Positions 34,378 to 46,029 of a stretch of 64,000 bases of DNA are shown piece by piece (position 1 is the first letter of the stretch; every line of letters begins with the position of its first letter). The position numbers were made by a program, and so were the translations under genes. The stretch spans positions 62,005,339-62,069,338 of the forward strand of contig NC_063045.1 in the NCBI RefSeq assembly GCF_018812025.1, in the 5' to 3' direction. Below the pieces are notes generated by a model. That model saw only the letters and a list, made by a program, of their open reading frames with translations, made no database searches and was not told where the DNA came from. Source of the DNA: Megalobrama amblycephala (taxonomy: Eukaryota > Chordata > Actinopteri > Cypriniformes > Xenocyprididae).

Positions 34378-34859
34378 TATATAAAAATATAGAAAATATA
34401 AAAATATGGAATATAGTACCTCACAGCAACCACTCAGAACACTTAACATGAGCTAAGATTAATAAACGCTGTAGGAGTGTCGTTCACTCTCAGTTCATGT
34501 TAACTTATTGTCAAGTGTTACAATTTCTCTAATTTTGTGTTGCATATTGAATGAATTGTCTCTGAGTTTTGCTGCAATGCACTATGGGATCAACAAGCCA
34601 CAACAAGATATCTTAGAAGGAAGCTTAATTATGATGCAATTATGAATGCAATGTATTGTAAGTGGCTTTGGATAATAAATAAACGTATAATTATTCCACT
34701 TAACTTCTGGAAGAGCCATGTTGTCTTCAAATGCTGTCAGTTATTGATAAAACTGCAGTGCTGTATTATTCATTGTAATAGTTCAAACATTTTAAACACT
34801 TCAAACATTAAATCTAGCTCTTCCACGCTATCGTAGCTCTTTTGAAAAATTAACTCTAA
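34378..34859. other. AT-rich spacer with a small minisatellite remnant
   Basis: CAGCAACCACTCAGAACAC (34425-34443) is one unit of the 28436 minisatellite. The remainder is AT-rich and single-copy, with a 64-codon frame at 34642-34836 that has no recognisable feature. Confidence 0.45.
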
Positions 34860-35200
34860 TGTAAGCAATATTGCTGCATGCCGGTGCGATCGCAGCTGCA
34901 GGCCTCTCCGCGCTGTCAGCGTGATTGACGACTCGGACGGCGCATGAATTTCAAATCCCGGGTGAACACGAGGGCCGGGGAGCGCGAGCAGGTACAGAAG
35001 TCATGAAACGGGACTGGAGATCGAGCAATTACAACTTATTGCATGCAAAGCAGAGGTGGACGAGTTGCTCCTCACCGGAGCGTGACTCTGCTGGATCAGC
35101 CCTCAAACAGACTCCTCGAGTCAATTACGTGCCGAATGTAAATCCGCCGGGTCTCGAGCCGGTTCAGGCGCAGGCGTCTCGCTTTCTTGAGTGAACCCAG
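34860..35200. other. GC-rich, CpG-containing single-copy block
   Basis: Composition rises sharply: GCCGGTGCGATCGCAGCTGC and GAGGGCCGGGGAGCGCGAGC contain many CpGs. The overlapping plus frame 34925-35194 has no domain I recognise. It may be a small CpG island, an enhancer or an exon of an unlocated gene; the sequence alone does not decide. Confidence 0.35.
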
Positions 35201-35872
35201 GCATGTCTGACTCTCCTCAGCATCAACAAACTCCTCTATTATGCATCTGCTTAGATTTTCTTTTTGTTCTGAAACCTGCTTGAGACAGAATGAGTAAGTG
35301 TGACGGCCTCCGCTTACGATCAACAACTACAACACAATTCATTCAGATTCTGGCAATGAGAGCACTGGCACAAACGAGCAACACACACAAACAATAATGC
35401 TTATCCTACACAGAAAAGGCAATAATATAGAATTACACATTACAAAGCATTCATATTCACAGAAACCGCAGGAAGTGTGTCAAAATGAGCTACAACTGTA
35501 ATAACGGCGGTGTAATATCAAACAATAGAGCTGAGCTAGAGGACGTGTTTTACAGGTTTCATGCATTAGCGCCGCTGATGTGTCTGTAGTGTGAAGCACA
35601 TATGTTTCTCGCAGTGATTGCAGTGCTGATATCAATTACACTGTTTGCCCCCTGGTAAAATCAAAAACTCTCCTTGACAAAATCTTTAAAAGCTCCAGAT
35701 TGCCTGAAGATGATGAGATGCACCGCACTGCATTAACAGATGGCCATTATATGATGCGAGTTTGAACTAAACGAACTTCATGATGCACATAATGTATACG
35801 AATGCATGCCTGTATATACTGTATAAACACACACTGAACACTACAGTCTATAGAAAACACTGAGTACAGATA
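35201..35872. other. Single-copy sequence, no gene seen
   Basis: About 670 bases of moderate complexity between the GC-rich block and the TAAA array. I see no ORF with support and no structured RNA. Confidence 0.45.
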
Positions 35873-35873
35873 C

Positions 35874-35909
<36 letters not shown>

Positions 35910-37130
35910 GATAAATAAAAAGAAACAAATAAAAAGAAATAAAGAGAAAGAAATAAATAATAAATGAATGAATAAATATATAAATAAATATAACCAATCA
36001 ATCAATAAAGAGAAATAAATATGCAAATAAATGAGAAGTAAAGAAAGATAAACAATTAATAAATAAATATGTAAACAACTAAATATAAAAATAAATAAAA
36101 TATATGTAAATAAGAAATAATGAGAAAGAAAGAAAGAAAGAAAGAAAGAGAAATAAATAAAATAACAAATAAAAAACAAATAAAACAGACAAATAAATGA
36201 GAATTAAAGAGAAATAAATAAAATTATTAGTAAATAGAAATAAAAACAAACAAATAAATAAATATAAATAATCAATCAAATAAATATATAAGGAGAAATA
36301 AATATGTAAATAAATGAGAAATAAAGAGAGATAAATAATAAACAAACAAACATGTAAACAAATAAAATAAATAAACAAATAAACAAATATATGAGAAATA
36401 AATATGTAAATGAATAAATAAATGATAAATAAAAAGAAACAAATAAAGATAAATAAATAATAAGTGAATGAATGAATAAACAGAGAAATAAATATATAAA
36501 TAAATATAATCAATACACCAATAAATATAAATAAATATTTTAAAAAAATGAGAAATAAAGAAAGATAAATAATTAATAAATAAATATGTAAATAAATAAA
36601 TAAACAAACAAATAAATATAAATAAATAAAGGGAAATAAATATGTAAATGCATAAATAAATGGTAAATAAAAAGAGCAAATAAAGATAAATAAATAATAA
36701 ACAAATGAATAAATAGAGAAATAAATATATAAATAACTATAATCAATACATCAATAAATATAAATAAATATTTAAAAAAATGAGAAATAAAGAAAGATAA
36801 ATAATTAATAAATACATATGTAAATAAATAAATAAACAAATAAATATAAACAAATAAAGGGAAATAAATATGTAAATGAATAAATAAATGGTAAATAAAA
36901 AGAGCAAATAAAGATAAATAAATAATAAACAAATTAATAAATAGAGAAATAAATAGAGAAATAACTATAATCAATACATCAATAAATAGAAATAAACATT
37001 TTTAAAAAAATGAGAAATGAAGAAAGATAAATAATTAATTAATAAATATGTAAACAAATAAAATAAACAAATAAATATAAAAAATAATGAGAAATAAAGA
37101 AAGAAAGACAAAAAACAGACAAATAAAAAT
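35873..37130. repeat. (GATA)n then degenerate TAAA/GAAA array
   Basis: 35873-35909 is pure GATA. 35910-37130 is AATAAATAAA-type sequence with GAAATAAAGA phrases and a GAAA run at 36124-36152. A block ATGAGAAATAAAGAAAGATA then AATAATTAATAAATA recurs at about 36549 and 36780 (spacing about 231), with related phrases at 36030 and 37010. Minus-strand frames rich in F, I, Y and L are composition artefacts. Confidence 0.85.
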
Positions 37131-38670
37131 GAGTAAACCTAAAGTTTTACATTTCATGAAGAAAATGAATGGGTTTTGTTAACGCTAAACTCACCATCAT
37201 AATGCTGGAGTTTTGTGGGTGGTTGCCAGGGCGTTGCTATGCAGTTGGGTATTTTGGGTGGTTGCTAGGTGGATTCTAGGTGATCTCTGGCCTTCTGTGG
37301 GATGTGAATGATAAGGTTTCATGAGAAGTAAGGTTTAAAATTCAGAGGTTTGAACAACAGTATTCACAATGTTTGACTGTAATACAAACACCACTAAAAA
37401 ACAAATAATTTTGAAACACCAGTAAAATGTGGTGCCTGTCTGACTGTTCTAACAACAACAACAAAAAAACCTAATGAAATGGTTTCATGTGTCCATTTTC
37501 TGAGAAAGCTCCATCAGTCGGATGAAACAGACACTCAGACCCTGTTCAGATCACATGTGAAATCATTCAGAGTTTCAGGACATGAAATGATTCTTTGCTT
37601 CTGTTGCGTTTTGTTCAACCTGTTGCAGATGTGCCACAGTGACATGTCACTATTACCCAGCAGGCTTTTCCGGCGCTGCGTGTTTGAACACGGCCGTAAC
37701 GCGCTCTTTTAATCATGGCCAGTTCTGTTCTCCTCCAGAGGGCTTCAATTAAAAACAGCTGCAAGGTCCTAAAATCCAAATGAAAATAATGTCACAATGC
37801 AAAATAGAATTCATTTTATCAAACAACAAACAAGTTCTTATTTCTTTCAGTATTTTGCATTGAAATACTGTATGACCCGGACATGAGTTTCCTGAGATTC
37901 AGCCGTTTTCCTACACGGTCTCACTCATGAAGTCACGTGATCTCATGATGTTTGGTGTGAGTGAAGCTGTGCCTGTGTTTGAATGCATGAACAGCTGGAC
38001 TGCCCCCTGGAGGCCTGACAGAGCACTTCTGCTGTTTGACCACAGACACAGTCATCAATCCATCACAAGCACAGTACTCTCATATGAGGAGAGTATTGAT
38101 GCATATTCAGAAGAGATGTGTTTATGTTGCTCCCGCCAGCACTGCAATCATACAATACTAAATATCAGCAAGATCTAAAATGTCCAGATCCATGAATAAT
38201 GGATGGCAGACAGACAGCTGGTGCCCTTCACAGATGAAGTTTATAGAGATTCTGTTTCTCCAGCACTGAATCGATAGACATTCTGTTTTTATTTCACAGC
38301 AGTTGTTATAGAAAACAAAAATACGGCTGTCAAACCCATCATGCATTGCTGATGTATCTTTTATCAGTCCTTATATGGACATAGATGAAGGGCAAATGCG
38401 TTGTAAGATGCTCTGACCAAAAGCATGCAGGCTGAACCTGGCCGAGCTTCATCTATAATTCACCATTTAATTTAATCAGAAAGGCCGATCTCTGCGGAGG
38501 AAATAATGCCTCATATCCCACACCCTAACTGAGCTAATAAAGAGCATGCTGGGATACGAGAGCACCGGTCTCAGCCATCAACAGGTTCAGACACCCGCCG
38601 TCAGACGCTGAAACACACGGATCTGAGACATTTTGAAAAGCCATTCTCTGGTGCTTCATACTATATATTA
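37131..38670. other. Single-copy block with a GTTGCTAGG remnant
   Basis: 37203-37270 contains GGTGGTTGCCAGGGCGTTGC and TGGGTGGTTGCTAGG, a reverse-strand fragment of the 28436 minisatellite family. The rest, especially 37480-38640, is high-complexity without a recognisable gene. Three short frames (37479-37712, 37927-38178, 38158-38346) lack domains. An unknown gene cannot be excluded. Confidence 0.4.
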
Positions 38671-41600
38671 TGGAAGCTTGTTTCCACCACAGAATAAAAA
38701 AAAATTAGTAGTTTTTTTCTTGAAATTTACATTTCACAATTCTGAGTTTACATCTCGTAATTCTTAGTTTAAATCTCGCAATTCTGACTTTAAATCTCGC
38801 AATTCTGACTTTATATCTTGCAATTCTGAGTTTACATCTTGCAATTCTGAGTTTACATCTCGCAATTACAAGTTTACATCTCGCAATTCTGACTTTATAT
38901 CTTGCAATTCTGACTTTATATCTTGCAATTCTGAGTTTACATCTTGCAATTCTGAGTTTACATCTCGCAATTACAAGTATACTTCTAGCAATTTTGAGTT
39001 TATATCTCGCAATTCTGACTTTAAAACTCGCAATTCTGAGTTTAAATCTTGCAATTCTGAGTTTACATCTCGCAATTACAAGTTTACATCTCGCAATTCT
39101 GAGTTTACATCTCGCAATTACAAGTTTACATCTCGCAATTCTGAGTTTACATCTCGCAATTACAAGTTTACATCTCGCAATTCTGAGTTTACATCTTGCA
39201 ATTACAAGTATACTTCTAGCAATTTTGAGTTTATATCTCGCAATTCTGACTTTAAAACTTGCAATTCCGAGTTTACATCTTGCAATTACAAGTATACTTC
39301 TAGTAATTTTGAGTTTATATCTCGCAATTCTGACTTTAAAACTTGCAATTCTGAGTTTACATCTTGCAATTACAAGTATACTTCTAGTAATTTTGAGTTT
39401 ATATCTCGCAATTCTGACTTTAAAACTCGCAATTCTGAGTTCACATCTCGCAATTCTGAGTTTACATCTCGCAATTCCGAGTTTACATCTCACAATTACA
39501 AGTATACTTCTAGCAATTTTGAGTTTATATCTCGCAATTCTGACTTTAAAACTTGCAATTCCGAGTTTACATCTTGCAATTCTGAGTTCACATCTCGCAA
39601 TTCCGAGTTTACATCTTGCAATTCCGAGTTTACATCTCGCAATTCCGAGTTTACATCTCGCAATTCTGAGTTTACTTCTCGCAATTCTGAGTTTACGCCT
39701 CGCAATTCCGAGTTTACGTCTCGCAATTCCGAGTTTACATCTCGCAATTCCGAGTTTACATCTCGCAATTACAAGTTTACATCTCGCAATTCTGAGTTTA
39801 CATCTCGCAATTCTGAGTTTACATCTCGCAATTCCGAGTTTACATTTTGCAATTCTGAGTTTACATCTTGCAATTACAAGTATACTTCTAGCAATTTTGA
39901 GTTTATATCTCGCAATTCTGACTTTAAAACTTGCAATTCCGAGTTTACATCTTGCAATTCTGAGTTCACATCTCGCAATTCCGAATCTACATCTTGCAAT
40001 TCCGAGTTTACATCTCGCAATTCCGAGTTTACATCTCGCAATTCCGAGTTTGCATCTCGCAATTACAAGTTTACATCTTGCAATTCTGAGTTCACATCTC
40101 GCAATTCTGAATCTACATCTTGAAATTCCGAGTTTACATCTTGCAATTCTGAGTTCACATCTCGCAATTCCGAGTTTACATCTCGCAATTCTGAGTTTAC
40201 ATCTCGCAATTCTGAGTTTACATCTCGCAATTCTGAGTTTACATCTTGCAATTCTGAGTTTACATCTCGCAATTCCGAGTTTACATCTCGCAATTACAAG
40301 TTTACATCTCGCAATTCTGAGTTTATATCTCGCAATTCTGACTTTAAATCTCGCAATTCCGAGTTTACATTTTGCAATTCTGAGTTTACATCTTGCAATT
40401 ACAAGTATACTTCTAGCAATTTTGAGTTTATATCTCGCAATTCTGACTTTAAATCTCGCAATTCTGAGTTTACATCTTGCAATTACAAGTATACTTCTAG
40501 CAATTTTGAGTTTATATCTCGCAATTCTGACTTTAAAACTTGCAATTCCGAGTTTACATCTTGCAATTCCGAATCTACATCTTGCAATTCCGAGTTTACA
40601 TCTCGCAATTCCGAGTTTACATCTCGTAATTCCGAGTTTGCATCTCGCAATTACAAGTTTACATCTCGCAATTCTGAGTTCACATCTCGCAATTCCGAAT
40701 CTACATCTTGCAATTCCGAGTTTACATCTCGCAATTCCGAGTTTACATCTCGTAATTCCGAGTTTGCATCTCGCAATTACAAGTTTACATCTCGCAATTC
40801 TGAGTTCACATCTCGCAATTCCGAATCTACATCTTGCAATTCCGAGTTTACATCTCGCAATTCTGAGTTTACATCTCGCAATTCTGAGTTTACATCTTGC
40901 AATTCCGAGTTTACATCTTGCAATTCTGAGTTCACATCTCGCAATTCCGAATCTACATCTTGCAATTCCGAGTTTACATCTCGCAATTCTGAGTTTACAT
41001 CTTGCAATTCTGAGTTCACATCTCGCAATTCCGAATCTACATCTTGCAATTCCGAGTTTACATCTCGCAATTCCGAGTTTACATCTCGTAATTCCGAGTT
41101 TGCATCTCGCAATTACAAGTTTACATCTCGCAATTCTGAGTTCACATCTCGCAATTCCGAATCTACATCTTGCAATTCCGAGTTTACATCTCGCAATTCT
41201 GAGTTTACATCTCGCAATTCTGAGTTTACATCTTGCAATTCCGAGTTTACATCTTGCAATTCTGAGTTCACATCTCGCAATTCCGAATCTACATCTTGCA
41301 ATTCCGAGTTTACATCTCGCAATTCTGAGTTTACATCTTGCAATTACAAGTATACTTCTAGCAATTTTGAGTTTATATCTCGCAATTCTGACTTTAAAAT
41401 CTTGCAATTCTGAGTTTACATCTCGCAATTCCGAGTTTATATTTTGCAATTCTGAGTTTACATCTCGCAATTCCAAGTTTACATCTCGCAATTCTGAGTT
41501 TACATCTTGCAATTACAAGTATACTTCTAGCAATTTTGAGTTTATATCTCGCAATTCCGAGTTTACATCTTGCAATTCTGAGTTTACATCTCGCAATTCC

Positions 41601-41923
41601 GAGTTTATATTTTGCAATTCTGAGTTTACATCGCACAATTTTGAGTTTAAATCTCGCAATTCTGAGTTTACATCTCACTTTTATTTTTGTTTGTTTCTGC
41701 CACAGAATTTTTATGTCACAATTCTGACATTTTTCTCGCAGATGTTTCTCACAATTTGGACTTTTCTTCTCAGAATTGCGAGTATATACACTGTATGCAA
41801 TTCTGAGTTTATAACTCTCTCAATTCTGAAAATAATAAGAAAAAAAGTCAGAATTGTAAGATACAAAAGTTGCAATGAACTTTTTTGTTTTGTTTTTAAT
41901 TCGGTGGTACAAATAAGCTTCCA
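38671..41923 (+). mobile_element. Family V TIR element, complete 3.25-kb copy
   Basis: Left TGGAAGCTTGTTTCCACCAC and right GTGGTACAAATAAGCTTCCA are inverted ends, with TA directly outside (38669-38670 and 41924-41925). The interior 38730-41680 is a nearly pure 21-bp array. The right arm 41690-41920 carries TTTGTTTCTGCCACAGAATT (41689), an internal duplicate of the left terminus. No transposase frame. The copy at 19013 shares the left end. Confidence 0.87.
38730..41680. repeat. 21-bp minisatellite, about 140 units
   Basis: Core CATCTCGCAATTCTGAG, with variants TCTTGCAATTCC, CAATTACAAGT and TAGCAATTTTGAG. The unit lacks stop codons in several frames, so frames of 935 codons (38705-41512, minus, RIARCKL heptads) and 1,009 codons (38994-42023, plus, LAILSLH heptads) are open through it. 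Variant markers recur at exact multiples of 21: GAGTTTGCATCTCGC is at 40634, 40760 (126 later) and 41096 (336 later). I treat the frames as by-products, not genes. Confidence 0.9.
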
Positions 41924-41925
41924 TA

Positions 41926-42535
41926 TCATACTCCACATTCAGTCCTCTTTCCACACAAATATGCTGTTGAATATTTATAGAGACATTAAAGTCTTAACTG
42001 GTAATGCTTCAGAAATACAGTAGAACAATCTCGGCCAGCTCACATGAGGCTCAGACAGCCCATAATTAGACGTGTTACTGTAAGTGCACGCAGAGAGTTC
42101 AGGGCTGTTCATTAGACTCCAATGCACGCGCATCTTTGGAGCTAATTTATGAAGCACACCTTTCCGAGGATCATTTCCCTCGTTCTCGGGGAAGTGCGGT
42201 AATATCCCTCCATTAAAGTGCACGGACAGCATTTCATTAGATCACGTCGAGCTAAAAGAGCTGGGCAGACTCTCGAGAGAAACAAGCCTCTATAATCAGC
42301 AGGTTTTACTGATGGAGATCATTGTCATTAAGACACAAACTCAGCTGAGATGAATATAGCACAATGCAAAACGTGCATGAGCTGTAATCGCGTTTACATG
42401 GGTTACATCACTTCACAACAGTCATATACAAAACATAAGGCAGATAATATTGCACTCGCAAACATTTAATCAAACAAAACACACTTAAAATAGTTCATCT
42501 GACTCTTACTCAATCTTAAGCAAACTTCACTAAAA
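41926..42535. other. High-complexity single-copy block, candidate CNE
   Basis: 42030-42260 is repeat-free, with ordered AT/GC alternation (AGCTAATTTATGAAGCACAC) of the kind seen in vertebrate CNEs. The minus frame 41975-42232 has no domain. The tail to 42535 is AT-rich. Confidence 0.4.
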
Positions 42536-42653
42536 CACTCTAAAAAATCTCCAAAAGTTGAGATCACTTTTTAATTTTATCATTTCAAATACACTGGACT
42601 GAATCAATTGGATAAACACAGTTAATTAAGTTTAAGTTTAGATTTTTACAGTG
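42536..42653. mobile_element. Small MITE (118 bp) with CACTCTAAAAAATCT end
   Basis: Left CACTCTAAAAAATCTCC and right AGATTTTTACAGTG are imperfect inverted repeats. TA follows the right end, but the left flank reads AA, so the target duplication is incomplete. The terminus resembles family I, but the interior is unrelated and has no array. Confidence 0.55.
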
Positions 42654-42779
42654 TATATACTGTAGCTCTCAAATTTTATTTGTGTACATGCATATACAGG
42701 TTTGATGTCAAATGGCATTGGTTTGACAGATCGATGAGATGATCTGAGAGCTTCAGGAAGAGGAAGAGTTGATTAAGAA

Positions 42780-44692
42780 TTCCGAGTTTACTTCTCGCAA
42801 TTCTGACTTTGCATCTTACAATTCTGAGTTTAATTCTGAGTTTACATCTTGGAATTCCGAGTTCACATTTTGCAATTCCGAGTTTACATCTTGAAATTCT
42901 GAGTTCACATCTCGCAATTCCGAGTTCACATCTCACAATTCTGATTTTACATCTCGCAATTCTGATTTTGCATCTTGCAATTCTGAGTTTACATCTCACA
43001 ATTCTGATTTTACATCTCGCAATTCTGATTTTACATCTCGCAATTCCGAGTTCACATCTCACAATTTTGAGTTTACATCTCGCAATTCTGAGTTTACATC
43101 TCGCAATTCTAAGTTTAATTCTGAGTTTACATCTCGCAATTCCGAGTTCACATCTCGCAATTCTGACTGCATCTCGCAATTCTGAGTTTAATTCTGAGTT
43201 TACATCTTGAAATTTCGAGTTTACATCTCGCAATTCTGATTTTGCATCTTGCAATTCTGAGTTTACATCTCACAATTCTGATTTTACATCTCGCAATTCT
43301 GATTTTACATCTCGCAATTCCGAGTTCACATCTCACAATTTTGAGTTTACATCTCGCAATTCTGATTTTACATCTCGCAATTCCGAGTTCACATCTCACA
43401 ATTTTGAGTTTACATCTCGCAATTCTGATTTTACATCTCGCAATTCCGAGTTCACATCTCACAATTTTGAGTTTACATCTCGCAATTCTGAGTTTACATC
43501 TCGCAATTCTAAGTTTAATTCTGAGTTTACATCTCGCAATTCCGAGTTCACATCTCGCAATTCTGACTTTGCATCTCGCAATTCTGAGTTTAATTCTGAG
43601 TTTACATCTTGAAATTTCGAGTTTACATCTCGCAATTCTGAGTTTACATCTCGCAATTCCGAGTTTACATCTCACAATTCTGACTGTGCATCTCGCAATT
43701 CTGAGTTTAATTCTGAGTTTACATCTCGCAATTCCGAGTTTACTTCTCACAATTCTGATTTTACATCTCGCAATTCTGATTTTGTATCTTGCAATTCTGA
43801 GTTTAATTCTGAGTTTACATCTCGCAATTCTGAGTTTACATCTCGCAATTTTGAGTTTACATCTCGCAATTCTGAGTTTACATCTCGCAATTTTGAGTTT
43901 ACATCTCGCAATTCTGAGTTTACATCTCGCAATTCCGAGTTTACTTCTCACAATTCTGATTTTACATCTCGCAATTCTGATTTTGTATCTTGCAATTCTG
44001 AGTTTAATTCTGAGTTTACATCTCGCAATTCTGAGTTTACATCTCGCAATTTTGAGTTTACATCGCGCAATTCTGAGTTTACATCTCGCAATTCCGAGTT
44101 CACATCTCGCAATTCTGACTTTGCATCTCGCAATTCTGAGTTTAATTCTGAGTTTACATCTTGAAATTTCGAGTTTACATCTCGCAATTCTGAGTTTACA
44201 TCTCGCAATTCCGAGTTTACATCTCACAATTCTGACTGTGCATCTCGCAATTCTGAGTTTAATTCTGAGTTTACATCTCGCAATTCCGAGTTTACTTCTC
44301 ACAATTCTGATTTTACATCTCGCAATTCTGATTTTGTATCTTGCAATTCTGAGTTTAATTCTGAGTTTACATCTCGCAATTCTGAGTTTACATCTCGCAA
44401 TTTTGAGTTTACATCTCGCAATTCTGAGTTTACATCTCGCAATTTTGAGTTTACATCTCGCAATTCTGAGTTTACATCTCGCAATTCCGAGTTTACTTCT
44501 CACAATTCTGATTTTACATCTCGCAATTCTGATTTTGTATCTTGCAATTCTGAGTTTAATTCTGAGTTTACATCTCGCAATTCTGAGTTTACATCTCGCA
44601 ATTTTGAGTTTACATCTCGCAATTCTGAGTTTACATCTCGCAATTCTGAGTTTACATCTCGTAATTCTGAGTTTAATTCTGAGTTTATACCT
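42780..44692. repeat. 21-bp minisatellite of family V type, without TIRs
   Basis: Same core (CATCTCGCAATTCTGAG) as 38730-41680, about 1.1 kb further on, but no GGAAGCTTG end is seen on either side. It has additional half units (GAGTTTAATTCTGAGTTT). A 552-bp higher-order unit is present: the block starting at 43747 recurs at 44299. Frames of 515 codons (minus) and 538 codons (plus) are open through it, again from the 21-base period. Confidence 0.88.
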
Positions 44693-46029
44693 CATACAGG
44701 TGTTGACAAGAGGCAGAATATTTTGTGATAGTCCTTTGAAAAGACAGTTTGTTGGAGACTTTAAGTTGCTTCAATGTTTGTTGGTTTTCCAATTTGACAC
44801 ACAAACTTCTAAGAGGCTCGTGCTTGAAAGTAAAATGTGTTTAAAAGAGGCCAGATAATGATGTTTTACATTTCTGCTCTGACATTTCTGATTAGTTCAA
44901 GTTCCATTTTGGGGGGAAACAGGAGGCTTTGCAGTGGCAGAATGTGGAGCACTTCAAAAGTTCAACAAAACACACAGGATTCAGAGAGAGAGAGAGAGAG
45001 AGAGAGACTTTGTCAGAAACGTTGAGCGGGATCTTTGATCTTCCTCTCTGAGCCCCGGAGGGTGACTATCGATTGTGCGGCGGAGGAAACGTGCGGCATC
45101 AGCTCAGGGCTGTGGGAAGGAGCGCCGTCACAGCCGACACTGAGCGACAGACCGAGCGGATCAGGCCCGACCCCGGCACACGGGGGGATACGGCTGAGAA
45201 AGACACAAACGCAGATGGAGGAATTTGTGGAGCACATCGCTCGACTCCAGAACGCCAGTCTGAGAACAGCTCCAGGCTGAAATTAAGAGCTAAACGCGTC
45301 ACTGTAAACTCACACTCGATCTGCGTAAACCAAACCGAAATCTGAAAACAAACGGCACGTTAATTATAGAAAAGCTGTTTCCCACAATGCAATGCACTTG
45401 ACCTGAACCGCCCTTTCCAACGAGATCTCTTTCTTGTTCTCCTTCTGTTTACCTCAAGATAAAAGAGATCCATCCCAACTTGAAACGCAATGTGAACATA
45501 CTGTATATGAACTAATGAACAATACTGAGCTGCCTCTGACATTCATAAACACAGACTCGATGCATTATGTTCCTCATCAGTGGTGTAAAAACACCGGCGT
45601 CTGCTGCATTACTGTAAGATTCCAGCAGAGTTTCTGTCCAAAGCTCCTGAGAGCCTTGAATCCTGAAGTGTTTCTCTCTGGATGGGCTCCAGGGCCTGAC
45701 TGATAAGACGGCATCAGCAGAAAGACGACAAGAGCTGCATCTCGCCTCTGAATGTGGAGCAGATGGTTGGCATAATGACCAGCTTTAGAATAATGACGAA
45801 ACGGCTGAAGGACTGAACCGTGACGGCCTCTGTAACGCTGAAACACAACAGGACAATTACAAGAGCTGCGACTCTACGCATGGGTATTTATGCTCGGAAA
45901 CACACATTTTCACAAATGAAGTCAATAATGTCTGGAGAGAAATAACCATTGGCATTCACATTCATCTCCACTTTCAGATACAGATTCAGTTTTGGTTTAG
46001 ATGTAAATGTCATGTGGCTCCAGAGGTGC
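44693..46029. other. Single-copy block with a GC-rich core and (GA)n
   Basis: Contains a (GA)n tract at 44983-45007 and a CpG-containing GC-rich core at 45040-45270. The plus frame 45035-45280 ends with ATGGAGGAATTTGTGGAGCA onward (MEEFVEHIARLQNASL), which reads like plausible protein, but there is no splice donor before its stop and no family I recognise. Other overlapping frames (45013-45237 minus, 45099-45302 minus) are also open. Uncertain. Confidence 0.35.

Noticed and set aside
35747..36974. Minus-strand frames rich in F, I, L and Y resembling transmembrane proteins
   Set aside because: Low-complexity TAAA/GAAA array; amino-acid content is a composition effect.
38705..42023. Open frames of 935 and 1,009 codons on opposite strands
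   Set aside because: Both follow exactly from a stop-free 21-bp tandem unit; they overlap on opposite strands, have only heptad repeats, no unique domain and no start or splice context.
42676..44858. Open frames of 515 and 538 codons and several shorter ones
   Set aside because: Same cause: the TIR-less 21-bp array. The translated repeats (RIARCKL, LAILSLH, ELRDVNS) match those of the first array.
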